From NCBI RefSeq assembly GCF_014252955.1, contig NZ_JACMIA010000003.1:1-64000 (forward strand): DNA of 64,000 nucleotides. The letters are read 5' to 3'. Made by a program: the position numbers and the translations under genes. This DNA comes from Stappia sp. 28M-7. GTDB lineage: Bacteria; Pseudomonadota; Alphaproteobacteria; Rhizobiales; Stappiaceae. The notes under the pieces were generated by a model. The model searched no databases and was not told the DNA's origin. It was given only the letters and a program-made list of their open reading frames with translations. This document shows positions 27,983 to 36,326 of this stretch, one piece after another. Numbering within the stretch: position 1 is the stretch's first letter; the number at the start of each line of letters is the position of its first letter.

Positions 27983-28038
27983 TGTATCAAATCATACAGA
28001 AGGCGGGATTAAACGCAATTTTGTAACAAATAAAACAG
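27983..28038. promoter_or_regulatory. Pair of 17-base direct repeats, candidate RpiR operator
   Basis: TGTATCAAATCATACAG (27983-27999) recurs as TGTAACAAATAAAACAG (28022-28038), 14 of 17 identical, starts 39 bases apart. The first copy also contains a perfect inverted repeat TGTAT/ATACA. A TTGACA at 27964-27969 could serve as a -35 element for the plus-strand cluster, which would put the first repeat over the core promoter. Confidence 0.55.
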
Positions 28039-28080
28039 CGTTTGCGACTTTCCGCCAAGGCAACCGGCTGGGGGACAGGG

Positions 28081-28893
28081 ATGGAGCCGACAGCGGCACG
28101 CGACGGCGAGCTATTACCCGGCGACATGTCGCAGGCGGAAACGGTCGTGGTCGCGGAAAATGCCGGCGGCCGCGGCAAGATCGTCCTTCTATGCGACCAC
28201 GCCTCGCGGCGGCTGCCGCCCGAATACGGCGATCTCGGCCTGGACGAGGCGGCGCGGCGCGCCCACATCGCCTGGGATCCCGGTGCGCTCGGTGTCTCGC
28301 GACATCTGTCGCGGCGGTTCGATGCGCCTCTCGTCTATCCCGACCTGTCGCGGCTTGTTCTCGACTGCAACCGCGATATCGCAGCCCACGACCTGATTCC
28401 GGCGATCAGCGAGACGACCGAGATCCCCGGCAATCGCGACCTGGGCGCGGCCGAGCGGGCCCGTCGCATCGCCCTTGCCCACACGCCTTTCCATTCCCGT
28501 ATCGAAACGCTGCTCGACGCGCGCGCGGCCGCCGGCCTCGACAGCATCGTCGTCTCGGTTCACAGCTTCACGCCGCTCTACAAGGGCTTCGACCGCCCCT
28601 GGCCCGTCGGCATCCTGTCCAATCGCGACCGCAGGGTCGCCGAGGCGATGCTGGCCGATCTTGCGGCACAGGGCATCGTCGATCTCGGCGACAACGAGCC
28701 CTATGCGCCGGGCGACGGGGTCTACTACACGGTCGGCCGCCACGGCGAGGCGCGGGGCCTGCCCTGCGTGATGATCGAGGTGCGCAACGACGAGATCGCG
28801 GACGACGCCGGCGAAAGCCTGTGGGCCGACCGGCTCGGCCGTGCGCTCGATGCCGCGCTGGCGCAGCTCGCGGCGGAAGGGAGGTCCGGATGA
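28081..28893 (+). CDS. N-formylglutamate amidohydrolase-family protein
   Basis: 270 residues, FGase superfamily. Conserved elements: LLCDHASRRLP near 40 (metal-binding His region), RDLSRL-like PDLSRLVLDCNRD with the Arg/Asn pair, VSVHSFTPLY near 160 (second His) and MIEVRNDEI near 240. Members hydrolyse an amide on glutamate or act on formyl or related N-acyl groups. ATG at 28081 follows GGGGGACAGGG. It leads an operon with a TRAP transporter and a glutamine-synthetase-like ligase, so I infer it removes the glutamyl cap at the end of that pathway; histidine degradation, the textbook role, has no genes here. Confidence 0.9.
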   Translation: MEPTAARDGELLPGDMSQAETVVVAENAGGRGKIVLLCDHASRRLPPEYGDLGLDEAARRAHIAWDPGALGVSRHLSRRFDAPLVYPDLSRLVLDCNRDIAAHDLIPAISETTEIPGNRDLGAAERARRIALAHTPFHSRIETLLDARAAAGLDSIVVSVHSFTPLYKGFDRPWPVGILSNRDRRVAEAMLADLAAQGIVDLGDNEPYAPGDGVYYTVGRHGEARGLPCVMIEVRNDEIADDAGESLWADRLGRALDAALAQLAAEGRSG

Positions 28894-29489
28894 TGACCTC
28901 CCTGATGCGCGGCTATGTGAGGGTCGTCGACGCGATCAACTACCGCCTTGGGCGGGTGGTGATGTACGGCCTCTTCGTCATGGTCGCCGTGCTGTTGTGG
29001 TCGTCGATCTCCAAGACCTTCTTCCTGCCGTCCCTGTGGACGCTGGAGGTCGCCCAGTTCGCGATGGTCGCCTACTACATTCTCGGCGGGCCCTATTCGA
29101 TCCAGCTCGGCTCGAACGTGCGCATGGACCTCTTCTATGCCGGCTGGTCCGTGAAGAAGAAGGCCTGGTTCGACGCGTTCACGGTGCTGGTTCTGATCTT
29201 CTATCTCGGCGTCCTGCTTTATGGCGGCGTCGGATCGACCGCCTATTCTCTGGGCCATTTCGGTACCGAGCCCTTCGTCTTCCTGAAGGATCTGGCCGTC
29301 GCCTTCATCACCGGCGGCCCTGACGCTGCGGCCGAGGTGATCGGCCATGTCGAGCGCAGCCCGACCGCCTGGCGGCCGGTGATCTGGCCGATCAAGGCGA
29401 TCATGTGCCTGGGCTTCCTCTTGATGCTGCTGCAGGCCGTCTCCGAGCTCATCAAGGACATCGCGCGCATCCGCGGAGAGGAAATCTGA
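28890..29489 (+). CDS. TRAP transporter small permease (DctQ family)
   Basis: 199 residues and four membrane segments (about 28-48, 60-80, 95-118 and 165-185), the DctQ layout. GSNVRMDLFYAGWS is the conserved loop. The ATG overlaps the amidohydrolase stop by four bases behind GGGAGG. It forms the membrane part of a sodium-driven TRAP importer with the next gene. Confidence 0.9.
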   Translation: MMTSLMRGYVRVVDAINYRLGRVVMYGLFVMVAVLLWSSISKTFFLPSLWTLEVAQFAMVAYYILGGPYSIQLGSNVRMDLFYAGWSVKKKAWFDAFTVLVLIFYLGVLLYGGVGSTAYSLGHFGTEPFVFLKDLAVAFITGGPDAAAEVIGHVERSPTAWRPVIWPIKAIMCLGFLLMLLQAVSELIKDIARIRGEEI

Positions 29490-30811
29490 TGTCCTATGAG
29501 ATGATCGCGCTGCTGATGTTCTCGTCGATGATGCTGATGCTGCTGACCGGTCAGCGCGTTTTCGGTGCCATCGGCGGCGTGGCGGCCGTCGCGGCGCTGG
29601 CGCTGTGGGGCACCGGCGGGTCCGACATTCCCTTCGCCTCGGCCATGAAGCTGATGAAGTGGTACCCGCTTCTCACCCTGCCGATGTTCATCTTCATGGG
29701 CTATGTCCTGTCGGAATCGAAGATCGCCGACGACCTCTACAAGATGTTCCATGTGTGGATGGGGCCGGTCTCCGGCGGTCTCGCCATCGGCACGATCGGA
29801 CTGATGGTGCTGGTCTCGGCGATGAACGGCCTGTCCGTCGCCGGCATGGCCATCGGCGCCACCATCGCCCTGCCCGAGCTGCTGCGCCGCGGCTACGACA
29901 AGCGCATGGTCACCGGCGTCATCCAGGCCGGATCCTCGCTCGGCATTTTGGTGCCGCCGTCGGTGGTGCTGGTGCTGTACGCAATGATTGCGCGCCAGCC
30001 GGTCGGCCAGCTCTGGCTCGCCGGTGTGGTGCCGGGTCTGATGATGGCGACGATGTTCGTCGTCTACATCTATGTCCGCTGCCGTATCACGCCCTCGCTC
30101 GGCCCGGTCCTGCCGGTGGACGAGCGCAACGTGTCGGGTGCTGAAAAGATGCGCCTGCTCGGCGCCGGCATCCTGCCGCTGGTGATCTTCGCGGCGATGA
30201 TGGTGCCCTTCGTCAACGGCTGGACCTCGCTGGTCGAGAGCTCCGCGATCGGCGCCATGACCGCGTTCGTCGCCGCCGTGCTCAAGCGCCGGATGACCTG
30301 GAAGGTGTTCGAGACCTGCCTGCGCCAGACGCTCGCGATCTCCTGCATGTTCATGTGGATCATTCTTGCCGCGCTCGGCTTCGGCGCCGTGTTCGACGGT
30401 CTCGGCGCGGTCAAGGCGATCGAGACCCTCTTCACCGAAAGGCTCGGCCTGTCGCCCTGGATGATCCTGATCCTGATGCAGGTGTCCTTCCTGGTGATGG
30501 GCACCTTCCTCGACGACACGGCGATGCTGGTGATCGTCGCGCCGCTCTACGTGCCGCTGGTCGCCGCGCTCGGCTTCGACCTCGTGTGGTACGGCGTGCT
30601 CTACACGGTCACCACCCAGATCGCCTACATGACCCCGCCCTTCGGCTACAATCTGTTCCTGATGCGGGCGATGGCGCCTCCGGAAATCACCATGCGGGAC
30701 ATCTACGGCTCGATCGCGCCCTTCGTGCTGGTCATGATCCTCGCATTGGCATTGATAATGGTCTTCCCGCAGATCGCCCTGTGGCTGCCCGACTACATCT
30801 ACGGCCGCTGA
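29489..30811 (+). CDS. TRAP transporter large permease (DctM family)
   Basis: 440 residues and about twelve membrane segments. Typical motifs: PMFIFMGYVL near 65, AMNGLSVAGMAIGATIALPEL near 115, GSSLGILVPPS and MGTFLDDTAMLVIVAPL. It is the ion-coupled channel subunit. Its start overlaps the DctQ stop by one base (TGATG) with GGAGAGG upstream. The gene order here is Q-M-P, with the binding protein last and after a 136-base gap. Confidence 0.95.
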   Translation: MSYEMIALLMFSSMMLMLLTGQRVFGAIGGVAAVAALALWGTGGSDIPFASAMKLMKWYPLLTLPMFIFMGYVLSESKIADDLYKMFHVWMGPVSGGLAIGTIGLMVLVSAMNGLSVAGMAIGATIALPELLRRGYDKRMVTGVIQAGSSLGILVPPSVVLVLYAMIARQPVGQLWLAGVVPGLMMATMFVVYIYVRCRITPSLGPVLPVDERNVSGAEKMRLLGAGILPLVIFAAMMVPFVNGWTSLVESSAIGAMTAFVAAVLKRRMTWKVFETCLRQTLAISCMFMWIILAALGFGAVFDGLGAVKAIETLFTERLGLSPWMILILMQVSFLVMGTFLDDTAMLVIVAPLYVPLVAALGFDLVWYGVLYTVTTQIAYMTPPFGYNLFLMRAMAPPEITMRDIYGSIAPFVLVMILALALIMVFPQIALWLPDYIYGR

Positions 30812-30947
30812 TCCGGAAGATCAGACGAAATCCCTCACCACCGCAACACAAGGAGCTTCACCACCGGACACCGAACGCCGCGCCACCACAACAATCAGAA
30901 AGGGCGCGCTCTTGCATCTCTTCAACGAATCCAAAGGGGAATGAGAC
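30812..30947 (+). promoter_or_regulatory. C/A-rich, G-poor leader before the TRAP binding-protein gene
   Basis: 136 bases between dctM and dctP. Most of it (about 30825-30900) is C and A with few G, with repeats of CACCACC and CAACA, unlike the rest of the window. Such single-stranded C-rich RNA is what Rho loading sites look like and also suits Hfq or sRNA binding. AAAGGGGAA before the next ATG is a good ribosome site. Confidence 0.4.
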
Positions 30948-31997
30948 ATGACCAACAGACGCGACTTTCTGAAGAAGGCAGGCCTTGGCACCGTCGCCGC
31001 TGCCGGCGCCTCGACGCTGGCCGCTCCTGCCGTGCTCGGCCAGGCGCCGATCAAGTGGCGGTTGCAGACCTATGCGGGCGCCGCGCTCGCCGAGCACGTG
31101 ATCAAGCCGCATATCGACGCCTTCAACAAGGCGGCCAACGGCCAGATGGAGATCGAGCTGTTCTTCGCCGATCAGCTGGTGCCGACGGGCGAGCTGTTCC
31201 GCGCCATGCAGCGCGGCACCATCGACGCGGTGCAGTCGGATGACGATTCCATGGCCTCGCCGACGGAAGTGACCGTGTTCGGCGGCTACTTCCCCTTCGC
31301 CAGCCGCTACTCGCTGGATGTGCCGGTGCTGTTCAACCAGTACGGCCTGAAGGAGATCTGGGAAGAGGAATACGCCAAGGTCGGCGTCAAGCACATCTCC
31401 GCTGGCGCCTGGGATCCGTGCCACTTCGCCACCAAGGACCCGATCCGCAGCCTTGCCGACCTGAAGGGCAAGCGCGTCTTCACCTTCCCGACCGCGGGCC
31501 GCTTCCTGGCCCAGTTCGGCGTGGTGCCGGTGACGCTGCCCTGGGAGGATATCGAGGTCGCGGTGCAGACCGGCGAACTCGACGGCGTCGCCTGGTCGGG
31601 CATCACCGAGGACTACACGGTCGGCTGGGCCGACGTGACCAACTACTTCCTGACCAACAACATCTCCGGCGCCTGGGCCGGCTCGTTCTTTGCCAACATG
31701 GACAAGTGGAATGAGCTGCCGGACCATCTCAAGACCATGCTGCAGCTGGCCATGGATGCGTCCCACTATTACCGCCAGTGGTGGTACTGGGGCGGCGAGG
31801 CGAGCCTTCGCGTCAACGGCACCAAGATGGAGCTGACCTCGATTCCGGACGCCGAGTGGGCTACCGTCGAGGAGGCTGCCGTCAAGTTCTGGGACGAGAT
31901 TGCGGCAGAGTCCGAGATCAAGGCGAAGGTCGTGGAGATCTTCAAGAAGTACAATTCCGACATGCAGAAGGCCGGGCGGCCCTACCGCTACACCTGA
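30948..31997 (+). CDS. TRAP transporter substrate-binding protein (DctP family), Tat-type signal
   Basis: 349 residues. The N-terminus RRDFLKKAG with an Ala-rich core ending LAAPAVLGQ is a twin-arginine signal. DctP features follow: MQRGTIDAVQSDD, LADLKGKRVFTFPTAGR and VQTGELDGVAWSG. In many DctP proteins the segment after LKG carries an Arg that clamps the ligand carboxylate; by eye that position is Thr here (FTFP), which may mean a ligand that is not a plain carboxylate. Followed by a terminator hairpin before the ligase gene. Confidence 0.93.
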   Translation: MTNRRDFLKKAGLGTVAAAGASTLAAPAVLGQAPIKWRLQTYAGAALAEHVIKPHIDAFNKAANGQMEIELFFADQLVPTGELFRAMQRGTIDAVQSDDDSMASPTEVTVFGGYFPFASRYSLDVPVLFNQYGLKEIWEEEYAKVGVKHISAGAWDPCHFATKDPIRSLADLKGKRVFTFPTAGRFLAQFGVVPVTLPWEDIEVAVQTGELDGVAWSGITEDYTVGWADVTNYFLTNNISGAWAGSFFANMDKWNELPDHLKTMLQLAMDASHYYRQWWYWGGEASLRVNGTKMELTSIPDAEWATVEEAAVKFWDEIAAESEIKAKVVEIFKKYNSDMQKAGRPYRYT

Positions 31998-32005
31998 TGC
32001 CGGCG

Positions 32006-32040
32006 GGCCGGGGCGGCGTTGGTCGCCCCGGCCTTCCTTT
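32006..32040 (+). terminator. Hairpin after the TRAP binding-protein gene
   Basis: Perfect 10-base stem GGCCGGGGCG (32006-32015) and CGCCCCGGCC (32024-32033), 8-base loop, then TTCCTTTC. It lies nine bases after the stop codon. Probably a partial terminator, giving extra binding-protein mRNA relative to the downstream enzymes. Confidence 0.65.
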
Positions 32041-32090
32041 CCCGACCGCGCCCGCGCTTTCGCCCCGCTTAACCGACAATGATGGTTCCA

Positions 32091-33458
32091 ATGGCTGGCA
32101 ATCTTTCTTTCGACGCTCTCAAGGCCGCCGTCGCCGACGGCGCCATCGACACGGTGCTGGTCTGCGCCGTCGACATGCAGGGCCGCCTGATGGGCAAGCG
32201 CTTTCATGCGCGCAACTTCATCGAGCATTCCTTCGAGGAGACCCATTGCTGCAACTACCTGCTGGCGACGGACCTCGAGATGTACACTGTCGAAGGCTAT
32301 GCATCGACCAGCTGGGCCGGCGGCTACGGCGACTATGTGATGAAGCCGGACCTGTCGACCCTGCGTCCCGTGCCCTGGCTGGACGGCACGGCGATGGTAC
32401 TGTGCGATGTTCTCGACCATCACCATCACGAGGCGGTGCCGCATTCGCCGCGCGCGCTGCTGAAGGGCCAGATCGCCCGTCTCGATGCCATGGGCCTCGA
32501 GGCCAAGATGGCGACGGAGCTGGAGTTCTTCCTGTTCGAGAAGAGCTTCGACGATATCCGCCGCTCGGGCTTCCGCGATCTGGAACCGATCTCGGCCTAT
32601 AACGAGGACTACCACATCCTCCAGACCACCAAGGAAGAGGAGGTGATGCGCCCGATCCGCAATCACCTTTATGCCGCGGGCATTCCGGTGGAGAATTCCA
32701 AGGGCGAGGCCGAGGCCGGCCAGGAGGAGCTGAACATCCGCTATGCGGATCCGCTCGGCTGCGCCGATCACCACACCATAGCCAAGCATGCCACCAAGGA
32801 GATCGCCTGGCAGCACGGCCGCGCGGTGACCTTCATGCCGAAATGGCATCATGCCCGCGTCGGTTCCTCGTCCCATGTGCATCAGTCGCTGTGGAACAAG
32901 GACGGCTCCAGCGCCTTTTTCGATCCGGATGCGCAGCACGGCATGTCCCAGCTGATGCATCACTACATGGCCGGCCTGATCCGGTACGCTTCGGATTACA
33001 CCTGGTTCCTGGCGCCCTATGTGAACAGCTACAAGCGCTTCCAGAAGGGCACCTTCGCGCCGACCAAGACCGCATGGTCGGTCGACAACCGCACCGCCGG
33101 CTTCCGGTTGTGCGGCGAGGGCACGAAGGGTGTGCGCGTCGAATGCCGCATCGGCGGCTCGGACCTCAACCCTTATCTGGCCCTGGCCGCGCAGCTTGCG
33201 GCCGGCATTCGGGGCATCGAGGAGAAACTGGAGCTTGAGGCGCCGGTGACCGGCGATCTCTACCAGTCGCGGAGGCTGAAGGAGATCCCGCGCACCCTGC
33301 GCGCGGCGACCGAGACCCTGCGCAAGTCGAAGATGCTGCGCGAGGCCTTCGGCGATGCGGTGATCGACCACTACGTCCGCGCGGCGGAATGGGAGCAGGA
33401 AGAATTCGACCGCGTGGTCACCGACTACGAACTGGCCCGCGGCTTCGAGCGCAGTTGA
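32091..33458 (+). CDS. Glutamine-synthetase-family ligase (PuuA/GlnT-like, gamma-glutamyl-amide synthetase)
   Basis: 455 residues, glutamine synthetase fold. N-terminal beta-grasp with VDMQGRLMGKRF (the Asp that binds the amine), catalytic-domain motifs ATELEFFLFE, AGQEELNI, SSHVHQSLW, NSYKRF and ECRIGGSDLNPYLALAA. Length and motifs fit the PuuA/GlnT group, which joins glutamate through its gamma-carboxyl to amines using ATP, not housekeeping GlnA. ATG at 32091 (MAGNLSF) preferred; ATG at 32079 is possible; neither has a clear ribosome site. Next to an aldehyde dehydrogenase and an alcohol dehydrogenase, it probably starts a glutamylated pathway. Confidence 0.9.
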   Translation: MAGNLSFDALKAAVADGAIDTVLVCAVDMQGRLMGKRFHARNFIEHSFEETHCCNYLLATDLEMYTVEGYASTSWAGGYGDYVMKPDLSTLRPVPWLDGTAMVLCDVLDHHHHEAVPHSPRALLKGQIARLDAMGLEAKMATELEFFLFEKSFDDIRRSGFRDLEPISAYNEDYHILQTTKEEEVMRPIRNHLYAAGIPVENSKGEAEAGQEELNIRYADPLGCADHHTIAKHATKEIAWQHGRAVTFMPKWHHARVGSSSHVHQSLWNKDGSSAFFDPDAQHGMSQLMHHYMAGLIRYASDYTWFLAPYVNSYKRFQKGTFAPTKTAWSVDNRTAGFRLCGEGTKGVRVECRIGGSDLNPYLALAAQLAAGIRGIEEKLELEAPVTGDLYQSRRLKEIPRTLRAATETLRKSKMLREAFGDAVIDHYVRAAEWEQEEFDRVVTDYELARGFERS

Positions 33459-33465
33459 GGATTTC

Positions 33466-33483
33466 GGCCCGCCGCAGCGGGCC
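33466..33483 (+). other. Small hairpin after the ligase gene
   Basis: GGCCCGC (33466-33472) and GCGGGCC (33477-33483) around CGCA, eight bases after the stop codon. There is no T tract, so it may protect or attenuate the transcript instead of ending it. Confidence 0.4.
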
Positions 33484-33554
33484 GGATCCACTTGGAATAT
33501 CTTGCAAACATGCAGAGGCAGGCCGCCAGCGCGGACCTGCCCGAAAGGTGTGAC

Positions 33555-34943
33555 ATGTCCGACGTGATCAAGCTGATTTCCCCGGTCGACGGCTCCGTCT
33601 ATGCCGAGCGTCCCGTGGCGAGTGCTGCCGAGATCGACCAGGCTGTGGCCGAGGCCCGCGCCGCGCAGGCCGCCTGGGCGGCCACCCCGCTGTCCGAGCG
33701 CTGCTCGGCTGTGCTGGCCGCCGTTGCCGCGCTCGAGGCGATGAACGACGAGATCGTGCCCGAGCTGGCCTGGCAGATGGGCCGGCCGGTGCGCTATGGC
33801 GGCGAGAAGGGCGGCACGCGCGAGCGCACCGACTACATGGTCAAGATCGCCGAGGAGTCGCTCCGGGCCCGCCACCACACGGACCGTCCGGGCTTCACCC
33901 GCTACGTGCGGCCGGAGCCGCTCGGCATCGTCATGGTCATCGCACCGTGGAACTACCCGTTCATGACCGCGATCAACACCATCGTCCCGGCGCTGATCGC
34001 CGGCAATGTGGTGATCCTCAAGCACGCGGCGCAGACGCTGCTGGTCGGCGAGCGGCTCGACAAGGCGTTCAAGGCGGCGGGCCTGCCCAAGGGCGTCTTC
34101 CGCAACATCGTGCTGAACCACGGCCAGACCGAGGCGCTGCTCGGTTCGGGCCGCATCGACCATATCAACTTCACCGGCTCGGTCGCCGGCGGCCGCGCCA
34201 TCGAGAAGGCGGCGGCCGGAACCTTCGCCACGCTCGGCCTGGAGCTCGGCGGCAAGGACCCGGCCTATGTCCGCGAGGACGCCGACGTCGCCTTCGCGGT
34301 CGAGAACCTGGCCGATGGCGCCTTCTACAATTCCGGTCAGTGCTGCTGCGGTATCGAGCGCGTCTATGTGCACGAGAAGCACTATGACGCGGTGGTCGAG
34401 GGTCTGGCGGCAGCAGCCTCCGCCTACACGCTCGGCAATCCGCTCGACGAGGCGACGACGCTCGGCCCGATGGCGCAGGCGCGCTTTGCCGCCCATGTGC
34501 GCGAGCAGACCGCCGAGGCCCTGCGCAAGGGCGCCAAGGCCCTGGTCGACCGCGCCCGCTTCCCTCAGGACAAGGAAGGCACGCCCTACCTGATGCCGCA
34601 GGTGCTGGTCGACGTCGATCACCAGATGTCGGTGATGCGCGAGGAGAGCTTCGGCCCGGTTGTCGGCGTGATGAAGGTGCGCTCCGACGAGGAGGCCATC
34701 GCGCTGATGAACGACAGCCCCTACGGCTTGACCGCCTCGATCTGGACCGCCGACGAGGAGGCCGCCATCGCCATCGGCGACCGCGTGGAGACCGGTACGA
34801 TCTTCATGAACCGCTGCGACTATCTCGACCCGGCGCTGGTGTGGACCGGCGTCAAGGACACCGGCAAGGGCGCGGCCCTGTCGGAAATCGGATACCTGTC
34901 GCTGACGCGGCCGAAGTCCTTCCACCTGCGCGCCCGCTCGTAA
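33555..34943 (+). CDS. NAD(P)-dependent aldehyde dehydrogenase
   Basis: 462 residues, aldehyde dehydrogenase superfamily. Conserved positions: APWNYPF near 134 (oxyanion Asn), GLELGGKDP near 234 (general base Glu), NSGQCCCG near 260 (catalytic Cys) and EESFGPVVGV near 365. ATG at 33555 follows GAAAGG. It oxidises an aldehyde to the acid; its place after a glutamyl ligase and before an iron alcohol dehydrogenase suggests a gamma-glutamyl-amino-aldehyde, as PuuC does in putrescine breakdown, but the substrate is inferred. Confidence 0.94.
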   Translation: MSDVIKLISPVDGSVYAERPVASAAEIDQAVAEARAAQAAWAATPLSERCSAVLAAVAALEAMNDEIVPELAWQMGRPVRYGGEKGGTRERTDYMVKIAEESLRARHHTDRPGFTRYVRPEPLGIVMVIAPWNYPFMTAINTIVPALIAGNVVILKHAAQTLLVGERLDKAFKAAGLPKGVFRNIVLNHGQTEALLGSGRIDHINFTGSVAGGRAIEKAAAGTFATLGLELGGKDPAYVREDADVAFAVENLADGAFYNSGQCCCGIERVYVHEKHYDAVVEGLAAAASAYTLGNPLDEATTLGPMAQARFAAHVREQTAEALRKGAKALVDRARFPQDKEGTPYLMPQVLVDVDHQMSVMREESFGPVVGVMKVRSDEEAIALMNDSPYGLTASIWTADEEAAIAIGDRVETGTIFMNRCDYLDPALVWTGVKDTGKGAALSEIGYLSLTRPKSFHLRARS

Positions 34944-34994
34944 CGGCGCGCAGCCATCTCCGCTTCGCATTCCTTCCTGTCAGGATCTGAGGAC

Positions 34995-36158
34995 ATGACC
35001 ACCACCCCGTCCGCCAACTGGAACTATCCGACCTCCGTGCGCTTCGGCGCCGGGCGCATCAAGGAGCTCGGCAAATGTGCCGCCCTGCTCGGCATGAAGC
35101 GGCCGCTCCTCGTCACGGACCCGGGCCTTGCCCGCCTGCCGATGACCGCCAACGCACTGGAACTGCTGCGCCAGGCCGGCCTGGAGCCGGACATCTTCAG
35201 CGACATCAAGCCGAACCCGACCGCGTCCAATGTCGAAGCGGGCGTTGCCGCCTACCGCGCCGGCGGTCATGACGGCGTCATCGCCTTCGGCGGCGGCTCC
35301 GGTCTCGATGCGGGCAAGGTCATCGCCTTCATGGCCGGCCAGACCCGGCCGATGTGGGATTTCGAGGATATCGGCGACTGGTGGACCCGCGCCGATCCGG
35401 ACGGCATCGCGCCGATCCTCGCCGTCCCGACCACGGCCGGCACCGGTTCCGAGGTTGGGCGCGCCGGCGTCATCACCAACGAGGAAACCCACACCAAGAA
35501 GGTCATCTTCCATCCGAAGATGCTGCCGGGCATCGTCATCTGCGATCCCGAGCTGACCGTGGGCATGCCGCGCTACTTCACCGTCGGCACCGGCATGGAC
35601 GCCCTCGCCCACTGCCTGGAGGCCTATTCCTCCACCTTCTACCACCCGATGGGCGATGGCATTGCGGTCGAGGGCATGCGCCTCGTCTTCGAGAACCTGA
35701 AGCGCGTCGCCGAAACGCCGGATGATCTCGTTGCGCGCGGCCACATGATGTCGGCCGCCGCAATGGGCGCGGTCGCCTTCCAGAAGGGCCTCGGCGCCAT
35801 CCATGCGCTTTCCCATCCGGTCGGCGCCCTCTACGACACCCATCATGGCATGACCAACGCGGTCTTCATGCCCTATGTGCTCGACTTCAACCGCTCGGCC
35901 ATCGCCACCAAGATCGACCGGCTCGCCGGTTATCTCGGTATCTCCGGCGGCTTCGACGGCTTCCTGCAGGCGGTGCTCGACCTGCGCACTGCGCTCGATG
36001 TGCCGCATACGCTGGACGGTCTGAAGGTCGACGGCGCCAAGGCCGCGAAGATCGCCGAAATGGCCATCGTCGATCCGACCGCCGGCGGCAATCCGATCGA
36101 GCTGACCCTCGAGGGTGCAGCCGAGATCTTCGACGCGGCACTCACCGGCCGCCTCTGA
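34995..36158 (+). CDS. Iron-containing alcohol dehydrogenase
   Basis: 387 residues, group III Fe-dependent ADH. NAD-binding GGGSGLDAGK near 97, then metal ligands: CDPELTV (Asp near 190), MDALAHCLEAY (His near 206), ALSHPVGALYDTHHG (two His near 272 and 286). It interconverts an alcohol and an aldehyde. Last gene of the RpiR-controlled cluster, 51 bases after the aldehyde dehydrogenase. Acting in the oxidative direction it would feed that enzyme. trpA follows after 168 bases and is unrelated. Confidence 0.94.
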   Translation: MTTTPSANWNYPTSVRFGAGRIKELGKCAALLGMKRPLLVTDPGLARLPMTANALELLRQAGLEPDIFSDIKPNPTASNVEAGVAAYRAGGHDGVIAFGGGSGLDAGKVIAFMAGQTRPMWDFEDIGDWWTRADPDGIAPILAVPTTAGTGSEVGRAGVITNEETHTKKVIFHPKMLPGIVICDPELTVGMPRYFTVGTGMDALAHCLEAYSSTFYHPMGDGIAVEGMRLVFENLKRVAETPDDLVARGHMMSAAAMGAVAFQKGLGAIHALSHPVGALYDTHHGMTNAVFMPYVLDFNRSAIATKIDRLAGYLGISGGFDGFLQAVLDLRTALDVPHTLDGLKVDGAKAAKIAEMAIVDPTAGGNPIELTLEGAAEIFDAALTGRL

Positions 36159-36191
36159 GGCAGGCGTCGGCGGTTGCCGACGCTTCGCCAA

Positions 36192-36260
36192 TTGACAGGG
36201 GGGTACTCCGCCCCCTACATCCCCACTGGCTTTCGCGGGCAGGAATGGCCTGCGAAAGCC
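36192..36260 (+). promoter_or_regulatory. Candidate promoter and stem-loops upstream of trpA
   Basis: A consensus TTGACA (36192-36197) is followed 18 bases later by TACATC, a weak -10. A G-run and C-run (36198-36203 and 36211-36215) can pair between them. A second stem follows at 36228-36260: GGCTTTC plus GCAGG against CCTGC plus GAAAGCC, with a 4-base bulge. The stems are in the presumed leader; function unknown. Confidence 0.45.
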
Positions 36261-36326
36261 GCGAGCGGCCGGCCTCGACGGCAGGCCGACGCCGGCAGGA
36301 CAGATGACAGGGTGGGACCGGGCAAG

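Noticed and set aside
30858-34970. 1370-codon minus-strand open frame across dctP, the ligase and the aldehyde dehydrogenase
   Set aside because: Composition (Arg/Gly/His-rich, no motifs) is the antisense shadow of high-G+C genes; the plus strand has three clear families.
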